A stretch of 50,583 nt of DNA from NCBI GenBank assembly GCA_022781445.1, contig JALETQ010000023.1:1-50583 (forward strand), read 5' to 3'. Position numbers and translations under genes: made by a program. The notes under the pieces were generated by a model. The model did not search any database. It was given only the letters and a program-made list of their open reading frames with translations, and was not told where the DNA came from. The DNA comes from Prevotella sp. GTDB taxonomy: Bacteria; Bacteroidota; Bacteroidia; Bacteroidales; Bacteroidaceae. Below, one piece after another: positions 17,866 through 26,533 of this stretch. Each line of letters begins with the position of its first letter. Positions within the stretch are counted from its first letter, which is position 1.

Positions 17866-18576
17866 ATGGAAACAAGGAAAACTTCGGGCAGAACCCCCAA
17901 CGAAAAGCAATCCGTTCATTTCCTGATGGGATTGATCGTGGGATTGGCATTGCTGCTGGCGGCGTTGGAATATACGTCGGGCGGCGGCAAGACAGCCGAA
18001 GGCGTGCCGCCCGAAGACCTCGAACAGGATCTCGAGCTGTTGCCCGTTGCCGACCAACGCAACATGACGGCGGCGGTTCGGACGGCTTCCGAGTCAAAAC
18101 CGTCGGAGGTCATCAAAGCCGCCGACCGGCCGGCCGAAGCTCTGCCGCCCGAAGAACGAGCTTCCAACGTGGATATTCCCTTCGACAGGGAAGCCGAAAC
18201 GAAGACCGAACTGCCACCCGATCCGACACGGCAAACGATGGTTTCGCCCGCCGCCGACCGCCCCGTTTCGTTCCGTGTGGTCGAGGAACTGCCGGAGTTT
18301 CCGGGCGGAATGTCGGAGTTCGTGCAGTGGCTCACCAGACAGCTGGTATATCCTCCCTTGGCCAAACAGCAACGCATTCAGGGCAAAGTGGTCGTGGGAT
18401 TCATCGTCAACAAGGACGGCTCGATAGCCGGCTTGAAGGTGGTGAAACCCGTTTTCTCAGACCTCGACACCGAAGCGATGCGGGTGATGAGGCAGATGCC
18501 GAAGTGGAAACCCGGGAAAATGAAAGGGCAGGTGTGCCGAACCATGGTTCATGTGCCGATTGTATTCAAACTATAA
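17866..18576 (+). CDS. Energy transducer TonB
   Basis: TonB carries energy from the inner-membrane ExbBD motor across the periplasm to outer-membrane receptors. The 236-residue protein starts at METRKTSG, has one N-terminal membrane helix (HFLMGLIVGLALLLAALEY), then a long Pro/Glu/Ala-rich periplasmic spacer of about 100 residues. The C-terminal TonB domain (PF03544 type) follows: PEFPGGMSEFVQWL, VYPPLAKQQRIQGKVVVGF and VNKDGSIAGLKVVK. An upstream in-frame ATG at 17833 would add 11 residues that do not fit the usual cytoplasmic start. The polyprenyl synthetase gene follows after 14 bp. ExbB/ExbD are not nearby. Confidence 0.92.
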   Translation: METRKTSGRTPNEKQSVHFLMGLIVGLALLLAALEYTSGGGKTAEGVPPEDLEQDLELLPVADQRNMTAAVRTASESKPSEVIKAADRPAEALPPEERASNVDIPFDREAETKTELPPDPTRQTMVSPAADRPVSFRVVEELPEFPGGMSEFVQWLTRQLVYPPLAKQQRIQGKVVVGFIVNKDGSIAGLKVVKPVFSDLDTEAMRVMRQMPKWKPGKMKGQVCRTMVHVPIVFKL

Positions 18577-18590
18577 ACCAAACATACATC

Positions 18591-19565
18591 ATGCAAACAG
18601 CCAACGAGCTTTTGAAAATTGTCAACGATTACATCAACGATTTGTCCTACGGCCGGAAACCGTCGTCGCTCTACGATCCCATCAAATACGTCCTGTCGCT
18701 GGGTGGAAAGCGCATCCGGCCCGTCTTGATGCTGATGGCCTACAATCTCTATCGGGACAATCCCGAGAGCATCCTGGCGTCGGCCACCGGCCTGGAAACT
18801 TACCATAACTATACGTTGCTGCACGATGACCTGATGGATAATGCCGACCTGAGAAGAGGACACCAGACGGTTCACAGGCGATGGGATGCCAATACGGCGA
18901 TTCTCTCGGGCGACTCCATGTTGGTGCTGGCCTACGAGAAGATTGCCCAATGTGACCCGCAGATGCTCAAGCCGACCCTCGACCTGTTCACCGAGACGGC
19001 ATTGCAGATCGGCGAAGGCCAGCAGTATGACATGGACTTCGAGCATCGTGACGACGTGACCGAGGACGAATACATCGAGATGATCCGACTCAAGACGAGC
19101 GTCCTGCTGGCCTGTGCCGCCAAGATGGGAGCCATTCTGGCGGATGCTCCGGCCGCCGATGCTGAATATCTTTACCGTTTCGGCGAGGCCTTCGGGCTGG
19201 CTTTCCAGCTGCAGGACGACTTCCTCGACGTGTACGGCGACACCAAAGTGTTCGGAAAAGCCATCGGAGGCGACATCCTGAGCAACAAGAAAACCTATAT
19301 GCTCATCAACGCCTTCCTGCTGGCTGACGAGCAACAGCGGGCCGAACTCGAACACTGGTGCCGGGCGGAACAGTTCGACCCTGCCGAAAAGATTGCGGCG
19401 GTGACGCGCCTTTACAACGACATCGGCATCGACAAGCTGGCGCAAGAGAAGATGGAAGTCTGCTTCGACGACTGCAGAAGATACCTGCAGAAGGTCGGTG
19501 TGCCCGATGAACGCAAGCAGTTCCTGCTGGACTACGTCAAGGAAATGATGCACCGGCAATATTGA
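18591..19565 (+). CDS. Polyprenyl diphosphate synthase
   Basis: A trans-type isoprenyl diphosphate synthase that condenses IPP with an allylic diphosphate. The 324-residue protein contains GGKRIRP (38-44), the first Asp-rich motif DDLMD (79-83) with RRG after it, and the second Asp-rich motif DDFLD (209-213), plus LKTS and FQLQDD substrate-binding segments. Product chain length (C15, C20 or longer) cannot be settled by eye. It would use the IPP made through IspH, also in this window, and supply chains for menaquinone (menA) or cell-wall lipids. The reading frame stays open far upstream, but the ATG at 18591 gives the normal N-terminus. Confidence 0.92.
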   Translation: MQTANELLKIVNDYINDLSYGRKPSSLYDPIKYVLSLGGKRIRPVLMLMAYNLYRDNPESILASATGLETYHNYTLLHDDLMDNADLRRGHQTVHRRWDANTAILSGDSMLVLAYEKIAQCDPQMLKPTLDLFTETALQIGEGQQYDMDFEHRDDVTEDEYIEMIRLKTSVLLACAAKMGAILADAPAADAEYLYRFGEAFGLAFQLQDDFLDVYGDTKVFGKAIGGDILSNKKTYMLINAFLLADEQQRAELEHWCRAEQFDPAEKIAAVTRLYNDIGIDKLAQEKMEVCFDDCRRYLQKVGVPDERKQFLLDYVKEMMHRQY

Positions 19566-19721
19566 TGTCGAGGCAATACGCGGCGGATGCCTGCCGGGCA
19601 GGACGCCTCTTGGGGACTGCAGCCGCGGCTTTGGCGGCCCGACGGTCATCCGCATCCGTCGTTACAGTCGTGGCATTCGCACCTCTACGGCCATCCGTCC
19701 CAACATTCAAACACAGCAACC

Positions 19722-20519
19722 ATGACCGACAAACAAATGAACCTGCAACTGATAGACACCCACATACATCTCGACGGCAACGAATTCGACGAAGACCGTG
19801 AAGCAACCGTGCAACGTGCCCGTGAAGCTGGGGTGAGGATGATGCTCCTGCCTGCCGTCGACATCGAGACGTCCCTGCACATCCGCGACCTCTCCCGGCA
19901 GTATCCGGGCGTTCTTTTTCCCATGGTCGGACTGCACCCCGAGGAGGTCGGGGACGATTTCCGCGATGTGCTTGCCCGCATGGAAGGCCTCTTCGATGGG
20001 CAGACCGTTGCCGTCGGAGAGGTGGGACTCGATTTCTACTGGTCGAGAGAGTACGAGCAACAACAGCTCGAAGCCTTCGAAATACAGGTGGGATGGGCGG
20101 TGGAGCGACGCCTGCCGCTCATGATTCATTGCCGGAAAGCCCAAAACGAGCTGGTCGGAATACTGCGCAAGTACGAGTCACGGTTGGCGGGAGGAGTGTT
20201 CCACTGCTTCGCCGGCAATGCCATTGAGGCGGCCGAACTGTTGTCGTTCGATGGCTTTGCGCTCGGCATCGGCGGCATTCTCACTTTCAACAAGAGCAAG
20301 CTGCCCGAGGTGTTGCCCGAGGCTGTTCCGCCCCATCGGGTGGTTCTCGAGACCGATGCGCCCTATATGGCTCCCGTTCCGGTGCGGGGCAGGCGCAACG
20401 AAAGTGCTTACTTGGTACACATCGTCGGGAAAATGGCGCAAGCCTATGGCGTTCCCGTCGAAGAGATGGCGCGCATCACCACCGAAAATACCCGTCGCAT
20501 ATTCCGTCTTCCGTCATGA
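19722..20519 (+). CDS. TatD family metal-dependent hydrolase
   Basis: A 265-residue TIM-barrel amidohydrolase-superfamily protein; relatives are DNases or quality-control nucleases in the cytoplasm. Metal-binding motifs are complete: DTHIHLD (H14, H16), GEVGLDFYW, the HCRK histidine, FHCFAGN and ETDAPYMAP. The start MTDKQMNLQL at 19722 is preferred over a much longer open frame beginning near 19587, whose product is low-complexity and has no homologous look. A downstream ATG at 19737 is an alternative. The stop overlaps the start of the next gene by 4 bp (ATGA). Confidence 0.9.
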   Translation: MTDKQMNLQLIDTHIHLDGNEFDEDREATVQRAREAGVRMMLLPAVDIETSLHIRDLSRQYPGVLFPMVGLHPEEVGDDFRDVLARMEGLFDGQTVAVGEVGLDFYWSREYEQQQLEAFEIQVGWAVERRLPLMIHCRKAQNELVGILRKYESRLAGGVFHCFAGNAIEAAELLSFDGFALGIGGILTFNKSKLPEVLPEAVPPHRVVLETDAPYMAPVPVRGRRNESAYLVHIVGKMAQAYGVPVEEMARITTENTRRIFRLPS

Positions 20520-21772
20520 AACATCGTCTTTCCGTTCTCCTTCTGTCGCTCATCGCGTTCGTGCCGCACATCCCGGCCATGCCTGCCGACTCGCTTCGCC
20601 GGGTGGGCTTCTCCGTCAGCTTCAACCCCGGCAACGAGGTGAAGATGGACAAGTACCAACGCAAATGGATGAAAGGCACGCGCAACTATTCCGTCGGTGC
20701 CGAGTGTCATTTCATGAGCCTGCCGCAAGACAGCGATGCCTATGCCGCCGATTTCGGCTATCCCGCGCTGAGTGTCGGCATGAAATACAGCTTCAACCAC
20801 GGTGTCACGATGCACCGTTCGCCCGACGAGGCATGGGGAAAGGCGCAGGAAGTGGACTACGACTCGCGCATGGGCAACTCCGTGGCGGTGTACGGCTCTT
20901 TCGCACGTCCGCTGTTGCGCAGCCAAAGGTGGGAAATCGACTACACGTTCAACTTCGGCGTGGGCTACACGGCGCACAAATACAACACCGTCGATGCCAT
21001 CGACAACGAGCTGATCGGCTCGCGCTGGCTCATCTTCTTCGGGGCAGGGGTCCATGCCACCTGCCGTATCGCCCCCACGTGGGGCATCAAGGGCGGGGTG
21101 GAGTACTGGCACCTGAGCAACGGTGCGCTCAACCGGCCCAACAAAGGTGCCAACTTCATCGGCCCGTCGCTCGGCATCTGCTATTATCCCTACTACGAAC
21201 AGGTTGCCGACAAGGCACAACGCCGTTTCAGCCTGCCGTTCAGGAAGTACCTGTATGTGCAGCTGGCAACGGGTGTGGGTGCCAAGACGCTCCACGAGGA
21301 CTGGCAGCTCACGCAGTTCAACACGGCCAAGGGCGAGGAAAACTACCGCACCGACAAGTTCAGGCGATACGTATGTTACAGCGTCCGTGCCGACGTGATG
21401 TACCGCTATGCCCGCCGCTGGGCTTCGGGACTGGGTGTCGAGGTTTTCTACGGCAGCCATTACAGGCATGTCGAAGAGCTTGACAGGAAGAACGGCAGTA
21501 CGCTTCCGCACAGTCCATGGTCAATCGGCATCGCGGCCAAGCACGAAGTCTTTTATCATAACTTCTCCATGCCCGTGGCTTTGGGCGTATATCTGTTCAG
21601 GCAGATGGGCGAGAATGCCCGGAAAATCGAAAAGCCTTTCTACGAACGTATCGGCATTCACTATAGCTTTCCCCGATGGGGTGGGTTGAAAGTGGGCATC
21701 AATGTCAATGCGCATCTCACCAAAGCCGATTTCACCGAAGTGGCTTTGGGCATCCCCCTCCGCCTCAAGTAG
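20516..21772 (+). CDS. Outer-membrane acyloxyacyl hydrolase / PagL-like lipid A 3-O-deacylase
   Basis: A 418-residue outer-membrane beta-barrel with a signal peptide (VLLLSLIAFVPHIPAMPA). The centre carries the PagL-type catalytic signature WHLSNGALNRPNKG (H199, S201) followed by NFIGPSLGI, the His-Ser pair that removes an acyl chain from lipid A. PagL proper is only about 150-190 residues; here the catalytic part (about 30-225) is followed by roughly 190 residues of further beta-strands starting at KYLYVQLATGVGAKT and ending in VALGIPLRLK. The second half may be another barrel section. Translation is likely coupled to tatD. Activity on lipid A is inferred from the motif. Confidence 0.82.
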   Translation: MKHRLSVLLLSLIAFVPHIPAMPADSLRRVGFSVSFNPGNEVKMDKYQRKWMKGTRNYSVGAECHFMSLPQDSDAYAADFGYPALSVGMKYSFNHGVTMHRSPDEAWGKAQEVDYDSRMGNSVAVYGSFARPLLRSQRWEIDYTFNFGVGYTAHKYNTVDAIDNELIGSRWLIFFGAGVHATCRIAPTWGIKGGVEYWHLSNGALNRPNKGANFIGPSLGICYYPYYEQVADKAQRRFSLPFRKYLYVQLATGVGAKTLHEDWQLTQFNTAKGEENYRTDKFRRYVCYSVRADVMYRYARRWASGLGVEVFYGSHYRHVEELDRKNGSTLPHSPWSIGIAAKHEVFYHNFSMPVALGVYLFRQMGENARKIEKPFYERIGIHYSFPRWGGLKVGINVNAHLTKADFTEVALGIPLRLK

Positions 21773-21814
21773 CGTGCCTGCGCGTACAGGCCAGCTTTCT
21801 CTGTCGCCGTCTCT

Positions 21815-21840
21815 CCTGAACCCCGGTCGTTCATGAGAGC
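21815..21840 (+). repeat. Dispersed intergenic motif, divergent copy
   Basis: Reads CTGAACCCCGGTCGTTCATG, a weaker match to the AACCSnAAnCGGTCATnA family. It lies just after the PagL-like gene. Confidence 0.4.
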
Positions 21841-21945
21841 GTCTGCTCCTGCCTTTCATGTCGCTCACGGCACTTTCCATCGGTACCGTCCATCCTGACG
21901 TGATGGTACCGGGACGAACCATTCCCTGACGATACTCCTTTTCAC

Positions 21946-22198
21946 ACTATATAGTAGTGTCAATCCATACTATAGCAATAGTGTCAGTCCATACTATAGC
22001 AATAGTGTCAGTCCATACTATAGCAATAGTGTCAGTCCATACTATAGCAATAGTGTCAGTCCATACTATAGCGATAGTATCAGTCCATACTATAGCAATA
22101 GTGTCAATCCACACTATAGTAATAGTGTCAATCCACACTATAGCAATAGTGTCAGTCCACACTATAGCAATAGTGTCAATCCATACTATATAGTAGTG
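21946..22198. repeat. Array of 24-bp palindromic tandem repeats (about 10.5 units)
   Basis: Nine full internal units begin at 21969 and run every 24 bp to 22184. The core is ACTATAGCAATAGT followed by GTCAGTCCAT. ACTAT and ATAGT pair around AGCA, so every unit can form a small hairpin. The first unit (from 21946) and the last half-unit (22185-22198) share a different core, ACTATATAGTAGTG, so the array is bounded by matching end variants. Substitutions (GTCAG/GTCAA, CCAT/CCAC, one GCGATAGTAT) are shared between neighbours, as expected from unit duplication. It sits between two convergent genes. Because 24 is a multiple of 3, the array is open in several frames on both strands, but this is not coding sequence. 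Confidence 0.92.
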
Positions 22199-22327
22199 CC
22201 GGGCGGAGGCTATGGTATAACCCGGCGATTGCTCCACATGTTGTCACGAAGCGGTCGGGAGCGTGCTGACGGCGGGCGGCGGAACGGATGATGTTTTTGA
22301 AGGAATGGGGAGGCGGAAGAAAGGTAA

Positions 22328-22406
22328 GGACATAAGAAAAGGAAGCCACGGTACTAAAAATAAGTTCTCGTTAATCAATCAATTTGTGGCTCCCTCTCTT
22401 ATGTCC
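22328..22406 (-). other. Long imperfect hairpin downstream of the TonB-dependent receptor
   Basis: Arms 22328-22349 and 22386-22406 pair over about 19 of 22 positions (GGACATAAGA and AGCCAC blocks with their complements) around a 36-nt AT-rich loop. On the minus strand the hairpin is followed by a pyrimidine-rich stretch. It could be the terminator or 3'-end structure of the receptor transcript; a small mobile-repeat origin is also possible. Confidence 0.5.
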
Positions 22407-22540
22407 TTGGGGTGTTCGGGTACGGTGTTGCCCGTTTGCGGGTGTCGGCCGGACACTCCCGACGTCGAAACTTGTGCGTTTATACACCATCTCGACAGTG
22501 TACTGACTGCCGGGATGGTGTTCATGAGCAGGTTTATGCT

Positions 22541-24946
22541 TTACAGGCGGAGGCGGAAATCGACACCGAACTGTATTGGGTTGCCTTTCTGTCCGAAGTG
22601 GAACGCCTTGCCGGCGGCACCGCTCTTCACCACGAAGGTGTTGTAATGGCTGTCGGTCAGGTTGCGGCCCCACAGGCTCACGACGGCTTTTCCGAATTGC
22701 GCGTCGATGTGTGCGCCCGTCACGACAAACATCTTTTGCTCGCAGGTGTTGGCTTCGTCCCAGTAGATGTTGCCGTTGGCATACATGTTGGCCCCGAAGG
22801 TGAGGGCGGTGAGGATGCCCTTGTTCAGCTCCCAGCGGTAATCGGCAAAGGCACTGAGGGTGTGCCGGGGAACAAAGGGCACACGCTTGTCCTTGTAGTC
22901 GACGGCATTCTTCTGCCCGTTGACCATGACGGTGTCGGTATATTCCTTGAAGGCCGAATGAGTATAGCCGTAGTTGATGCCCCATTGGAGGCTGTTCTCG
23001 AAGGCATTGCCGCGAAGGCTCGCCTCGATGCCGCAACTGTAGCTCTTGCCGGCGTTGACCATCATGCGGCCAAAGCCGTAGTTGCCCGCCATGACGGAGA
23101 GCTGCAGGTCGTGAACCTGCATGTAGAAAGCCGAGAAGTCGAGCTGTACGGCCTGGTTGAACAGGTTGAGACGGGTGCCGGCCTCGTAGTTCCAGCTCTT
23201 TTCCGGACGGTAGGAAATGGTCTTGGCGATACGGTCGTAGTCGGCTTCGGTGTGCGGCACGTCGTAGTCGCCGCGCATGGCCTTGGAGGCATTGGCGTTG
23301 AGTTCGGTCTGCAGGATGTCGGAGAACATCTGGATGTTGTAGCCGCCGGCACGGTAGCCTTTGCCCACCGTGGCATAAACGTTGCTCCCGTTGTCGCTGA
23401 AGCGGTAGGTAAGGCCCACCTTGGGGAGCAGCTGTTCATAGTCGTTGTGGAGATTGTCCTTCACCGAAGAGGTGAGGCGGTAGGCGGCTTCCTTGCCCAT
23501 CACCGTGGCAGCCATGACCATCTGTGCATCGGCCTGGTAGTCGATTTTGGTACGCATGTAGTCATAGCGCAGGCCGAGCGTGGCGGTGAGGCGCGGGGTG
23601 ATGCGGATGTTCGACTCGTGGAAGAAGCCCAGATTGAACTGAGGCGTGCGGAACGTTTCGGGCACGGCGAGGCTCACATCGGTCTTGATGCCTCCCCGTT
23701 GTTCGATCATCTGCTTGGCGGCCGCCAAGGCTTCTTCTTCGGTCATGCCCTGTCCCGTGAACTTGCCCTTGAAAGAGTTGAGCATGGCATTGTACATCGC
23801 GTGGTAGATGCCCTGTGCAATGGGTGTGGTGATGCCGTCGCCGAAGCCCACGGGAGCCTTGGTCTGCAGCCATTGGTAAGATGCAAATGCGCCCACTGTC
23901 CAGTCCCACACGTTCTTGCGGCGGCTCTTGAAGACAAACTCTTGGGTCAAGGCATTCTGCAACTGCCGTTGCGTCAGACGGAGAAAGTCCTGCGGCAGGT
24001 AGTCTTGGTCCATCTTCAGGTAGTCTTTCAGGTATTGGTAGGTCGATGTCGAGTGGAAGTCGAAGCCGTTGCCCTCCACGGTTATCTTCAATCCCGTGGT
24101 GAACATGTTGCGCCGGTAGTTGTTCTGAAACGTCGTGTTGGGGTCGGCCGTGTTGCCGTTTTCGTCGACGATGCCATACGGAAAGGCATTCTGACGCACG
24201 TATTGGTAGTCGGCCGTGTAGTCCACGAGCCATTTCCTTGCCGGTCTGAACACGAGTCTCACGCGTCCGCCTGCCTCGTTGTAGCTGTCGGCCTTGGTAT
24301 CGTTGTTCTGGTTTTTGAAGAATCCGTCGCCGCCGTTGTAGAAGCCCGCCACCGAGAAAGCGAAGTTGTCGCTCACCTTCCGGTAGTGTGCCGCTTCTGC
24401 ATTGCGTTGGAAATGGGTCCCGATGCCCAGTCGGATGTCGGTACCCTGCACGTCCATCGGGTTCTTGGTGTAAAGTCTGACCAGTCCTCCTTCGGTGTTC
24501 TGGCCGTAGAGTGTTCCTTGCGGACCCCTCAACACGTCGATGCGCTGCATGCCGTAAGCATGAAAGTTGAGCGCGCTCTTGCCGATGATGGGCATGCCGT
24601 CGAGGTAAATGCCGACGGCAGGGCTGTTGATGCGCGAGCCGATGCCGCGGATATACATCGCCGAAGTGACGCGCGAACCGTAGTTGGGCATCGAGAAGGA
24701 GGGAATGTAGGGCGACAGGGTACGCAGGTCGGTGACGCCTAATCTTTGCATCTGCTCGTCCGATATCATCGTGGCACTCACGGCTTGTACTCTCAAGCGC
24801 AGGTTTTCCTTGGGTTGGGATATGACGATGACCTCATCGAGGTCTTTCACCTTGGAAGAGTCTGCAGGCAGGTTCTTCACGTCGGCATTGACGTTGGACG
24901 CCAGCAGCAGGGCGGTTGACAGAACGAATGTTTTTGTTTTCTTCAT
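22541..24946 (-). CDS. TonB-dependent outer-membrane receptor
   Basis: An 801-residue receptor for active uptake of a large substrate across the outer membrane. It has a signal peptide (TFVLSTALLLASNVNA), a TonB box (LDEVIVIS, near residues 36-43), and a plug domain: AVSATMISDEQMQRLG, YIRGIGSRINSPAVGIYLDG and LRGPQGTLYGQNTEGGLVR. The barrel ends in VDFRLRL, an aromatic-type terminal strand. The sequence most resembles siderophore/porphyrin-type receptors, not SusC (no N-terminal carboxypeptidase-like domain and no SusD partner adjacent). The substrate cannot be read from the sequence. It is monocistronic with its own promoter. Confidence 0.92.
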   Translation of the reverse strand: MKKTKTFVLSTALLLASNVNADVKNLPADSSKVKDLDEVIVISQPKENLRLRVQAVSATMISDEQMQRLGVTDLRTLSPYIPSFSMPNYGSRVTSAMYIRGIGSRINSPAVGIYLDGMPIIGKSALNFHAYGMQRIDVLRGPQGTLYGQNTEGGLVRLYTKNPMDVQGTDIRLGIGTHFQRNAEAAHYRKVSDNFAFSVAGFYNGGDGFFKNQNNDTKADSYNEAGGRVRLVFRPARKWLVDYTADYQYVRQNAFPYGIVDENGNTADPNTTFQNNYRRNMFTTGLKITVEGNGFDFHSTSTYQYLKDYLKMDQDYLPQDFLRLTQRQLQNALTQEFVFKSRRKNVWDWTVGAFASYQWLQTKAPVGFGDGITTPIAQGIYHAMYNAMLNSFKGKFTGQGMTEEEALAAAKQMIEQRGGIKTDVSLAVPETFRTPQFNLGFFHESNIRITPRLTATLGLRYDYMRTKIDYQADAQMVMAATVMGKEAAYRLTSSVKDNLHNDYEQLLPKVGLTYRFSDNGSNVYATVGKGYRAGGYNIQMFSDILQTELNANASKAMRGDYDVPHTEADYDRIAKTISYRPEKSWNYEAGTRLNLFNQAVQLDFSAFYMQVHDLQLSVMAGNYGFGRMMVNAGKSYSCGIEASLRGNAFENSLQWGINYGYTHSAFKEYTDTVMVNGQKNAVDYKDKRVPFVPRHTLSAFADYRWELNKGILTALTFGANMYANGNIYWDEANTCEQKMFVVTGAHIDAQFGKAVVSLWGRNLTDSHYNTFVVKSGAAGKAFHFGQKGNPIQFGVDFRLRL

Positions 24947-24965
24947 AGTTTTTGTAATTGCGGTA

Positions 24966-24996
24966 CAAAGTTACCGACAATCCACCGCGCCGACAA
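24966..24996 (-). promoter_or_regulatory. Promoter for the TonB-dependent receptor
   Basis: Minus strand: TTG (24996-24994), 20 bp, TAACTTTG (24973-24966). It is 20 bp upstream of the start codon. The upstream half includes two TTGTCGG repeats (direct, 16 bp apart), which could be a regulator site. Confidence 0.7.
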
Positions 24997-25011
24997 TCCT
25001 CATTTGTTAGG

Positions 25012-25036
25012 ATTTTAACCCCAGTCGGTCATTAGA
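25012..25036 (+). repeat. Dispersed intergenic motif, copy
   Basis: Reads TTTTAACCCCAGTCGGTCAT followed by TAG, matching the AACCSnAAnCGGTCATnA family. It lies upstream of the receptor promoter. Confidence 0.55.
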
Positions 25037-25150
25037 AGACTTATCTTTCTTTTTGCCCGAAAAAGTGCGATATGCTTGTAAATGGTTAGTAGACCGTTGA
25101 CGTTTCGGCAGACTATGGGAGGCTTTATAACACTTTGATTTCAAAAATCT

Positions 25151-25173
25151 CTCATGACCGGTTTGGGTTTAAG
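25151..25173 (-). repeat. Dispersed intergenic motif, inverted copy
   Basis: The minus strand reads AAACCCAAACCGGTCATGAG. It faces the copy at 25012, about 115 bp apart, so the two could form an inverted pair. A segment at 25203-25224 (CTTTTACAGGTAAT) also resembles 13716-13731 near cassette A. Confidence 0.6.
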
Positions 25174-25363
25174 TAGGTTTTATGATTCCCGGCTTATTTT
25201 TGTCTTCCTTTTACAGGTAATTGTTTTTGTCGGCTTCAGCCGTTCTGCCGGTACAAATCCCAAGTTCCTTCTATCTAAGGGTATCGCAGGCTTCCTCAAA
25301 ATCTTTCCATAGATAAAAGGCTTTGTATTTCGTGGGATTGAATGGCACGAAAAGCGACATTGC

Positions 25364-25451
25364 AAAAGGGCAGGTCTTACGTCAAAAAAGGGCAGGTTTT
25401 GTCGGGCAAAAGGACAGCTTTTGCCCGCCGATAGGGCATGAATTGTATTGT
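25364..25451 (+). repeat. 22-bp phased cassette B (four units)
   Basis: Units start at 25364, 25386, 25408 and 25430. They begin AAAAGGGCAGGTCTTA, AAAAGGGCAGGTTTTG, AAAAGGACAGCTTTTG and GATAGGGCATGAATTG. It lies in the 760-bp gap between the receptor gene and the HD gene, about 420 bp upstream of the receptor start. Other than these repeats I see nothing in that gap. Confidence 0.82.
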
Positions 25452-25704
25452 GGCCGTCTGTCCGTTGATTTTACTTCCATCATCCGCCTGCCGTCTTCCT
25501 CTTCCTTTCCGATGTTCCAAGCTCCTCCTTGTCGGGTAACCTTTTCAGTCTTGACGGCCGAACAGGTGAATGGAACAGCCATCATACCATTATATATATA
25601 GGCACAAAAGGGGACGGACGGTGAACGTAACGAGGGGTGGGGTGGAGGCGCGGGCATAAAAAACAGGATGGAACCCATCCTGTCGGCGGTTGCGGCTTGT
25701 CGAA

Positions 25705-26385
25705 TCATGACGGCTTACCGACTTTCTTTGCTTCCTCTGCCTTCCTTTGCGCATATTCTTCGTCGTATATGTCTTCGAAGATGGCTCTCAACCGGTCGGG
25801 ATTTGCAATGATGTCACGCAGCGTTTGGAGGTGCTTCTCGTTGTCCGATCCCGGTATCCATAACTTCATGTAGCCGTTTCGTCCGTATTTGTTGCGCACG
25901 TGCTGTTCGAAGCGTTGCCATTGTTGCTCCTTGTCGAGTTGTGGATGGTGGTCAAGGCCATAGTAGACAGCACGGCTGAACACATGGTCGGCACTGAGGT
26001 CACGGTCGGCTTCGGCAACTATCTTGCCGTAAAGATTCCTCGGCGAATGGCTGGCAGAGGCCCGGTGGTCCTCGACGGCTTCCTTCATGAGCGCGATCTG
26101 GGCCGGTGTGAACCACTTGCGCAGGCGGGCATCGGCGGCAAGTATCTTTCCGCCCGTGAGGTGATGAACGGCTCGGGGACCCTCCATGCCCAGATCGTGG
26201 TAGGCGGCTGCTACGTAGGCCATGTTGAGATCGGCGCCGATCTTTTGGGCAAGGGCAACGGCGCGTTGAACAACCGGAATGATGTGGCTGAGGTTGTGGG
26301 CTTTGTCGAAACGGCTGTAACGGGGCAGTATCTGTGTTTCGACGAACTCCATCAGGTCGAGATTGATTTGTATGGTATGGGGCAT
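25705..26385 (-). CDS. HD domain phosphohydrolase-like protein
   Basis: A 226-residue soluble protein with an HD-domain pattern: HNLSHIIPVVQRA (first His), AAAYHDLGM (His-Asp pair), EDHRAS and a later Asp in VAEADRDLSAD. HD proteins are metal-dependent phosphohydrolases, often acting on nucleotides; the substrate here is unknown. I place the start at MPHTIQINLD (26385). The frame is open for another 370 bp upstream, but that part overlaps the divergent menA gene and looks non-coding. The gene is divergent from menA. Confidence 0.85.
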   Translation of the reverse strand: MPHTIQINLDLMEFVETQILPRYSRFDKAHNLSHIIPVVQRAVALAQKIGADLNMAYVAAAYHDLGMEGPRAVHHLTGGKILAADARLRKWFTPAQIALMKEAVEDHRASASHSPRNLYGKIVAEADRDLSADHVFSRAVYYGLDHHPQLDKEQQWQRFEQHVRNKYGRNGYMKLWIPGSDNEKHLQTLRDIIANPDRLRAIFEDIYDEEYAQRKAEEAKKVGKPS

Positions 26386-26493
26386 GGTTCTTCGATCATG
26401 AGTGAGTGGCCGGCAGGTGGCTGTCATGGCGATCACCCGACGTGCCTGCCGACGTGTCGGCGATGGACAAAAGGCTGCTGAGAAGTCTTTGTT

Positions 26494-26524
26494 TTGCAAA
26501 TATATTGTTTTTTTCTTACTTTTG
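26494..26524 (+). promoter_or_regulatory. Promoter for menA (almost no leader)
   Basis: TTG (26494-26496), 20 bp, TACTTTTG (26517-26524). Transcription should start near 26530, only a few bases before the ATG at 26534, so the mRNA is nearly leaderless. Confidence 0.75.
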
Positions 26525-26533
26525 CAAACGATT

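Noticed and set aside
17724..18590. Upstream extension of the polyprenyl synthetase frame by about 290 codons
   Set aside because: It overlaps the tonB-like gene in another frame and has Arg-rich, low-quality sequence; the ATG at 18591 gives the family N-terminus.
21947..22237. Open frames on both strands across the 24-bp array (repeating hydrophobic octapeptides)
   Set aside because: A 24-bp period keeps every frame open; both strands give repetitive peptides without a proper start or codon signal.
22412..24742. A 776-codon open frame on the plus strand
   Set aside because: It is antisense to the clear TonB-dependent receptor and rich in His/Val/Gly as expected of a complementary shadow.
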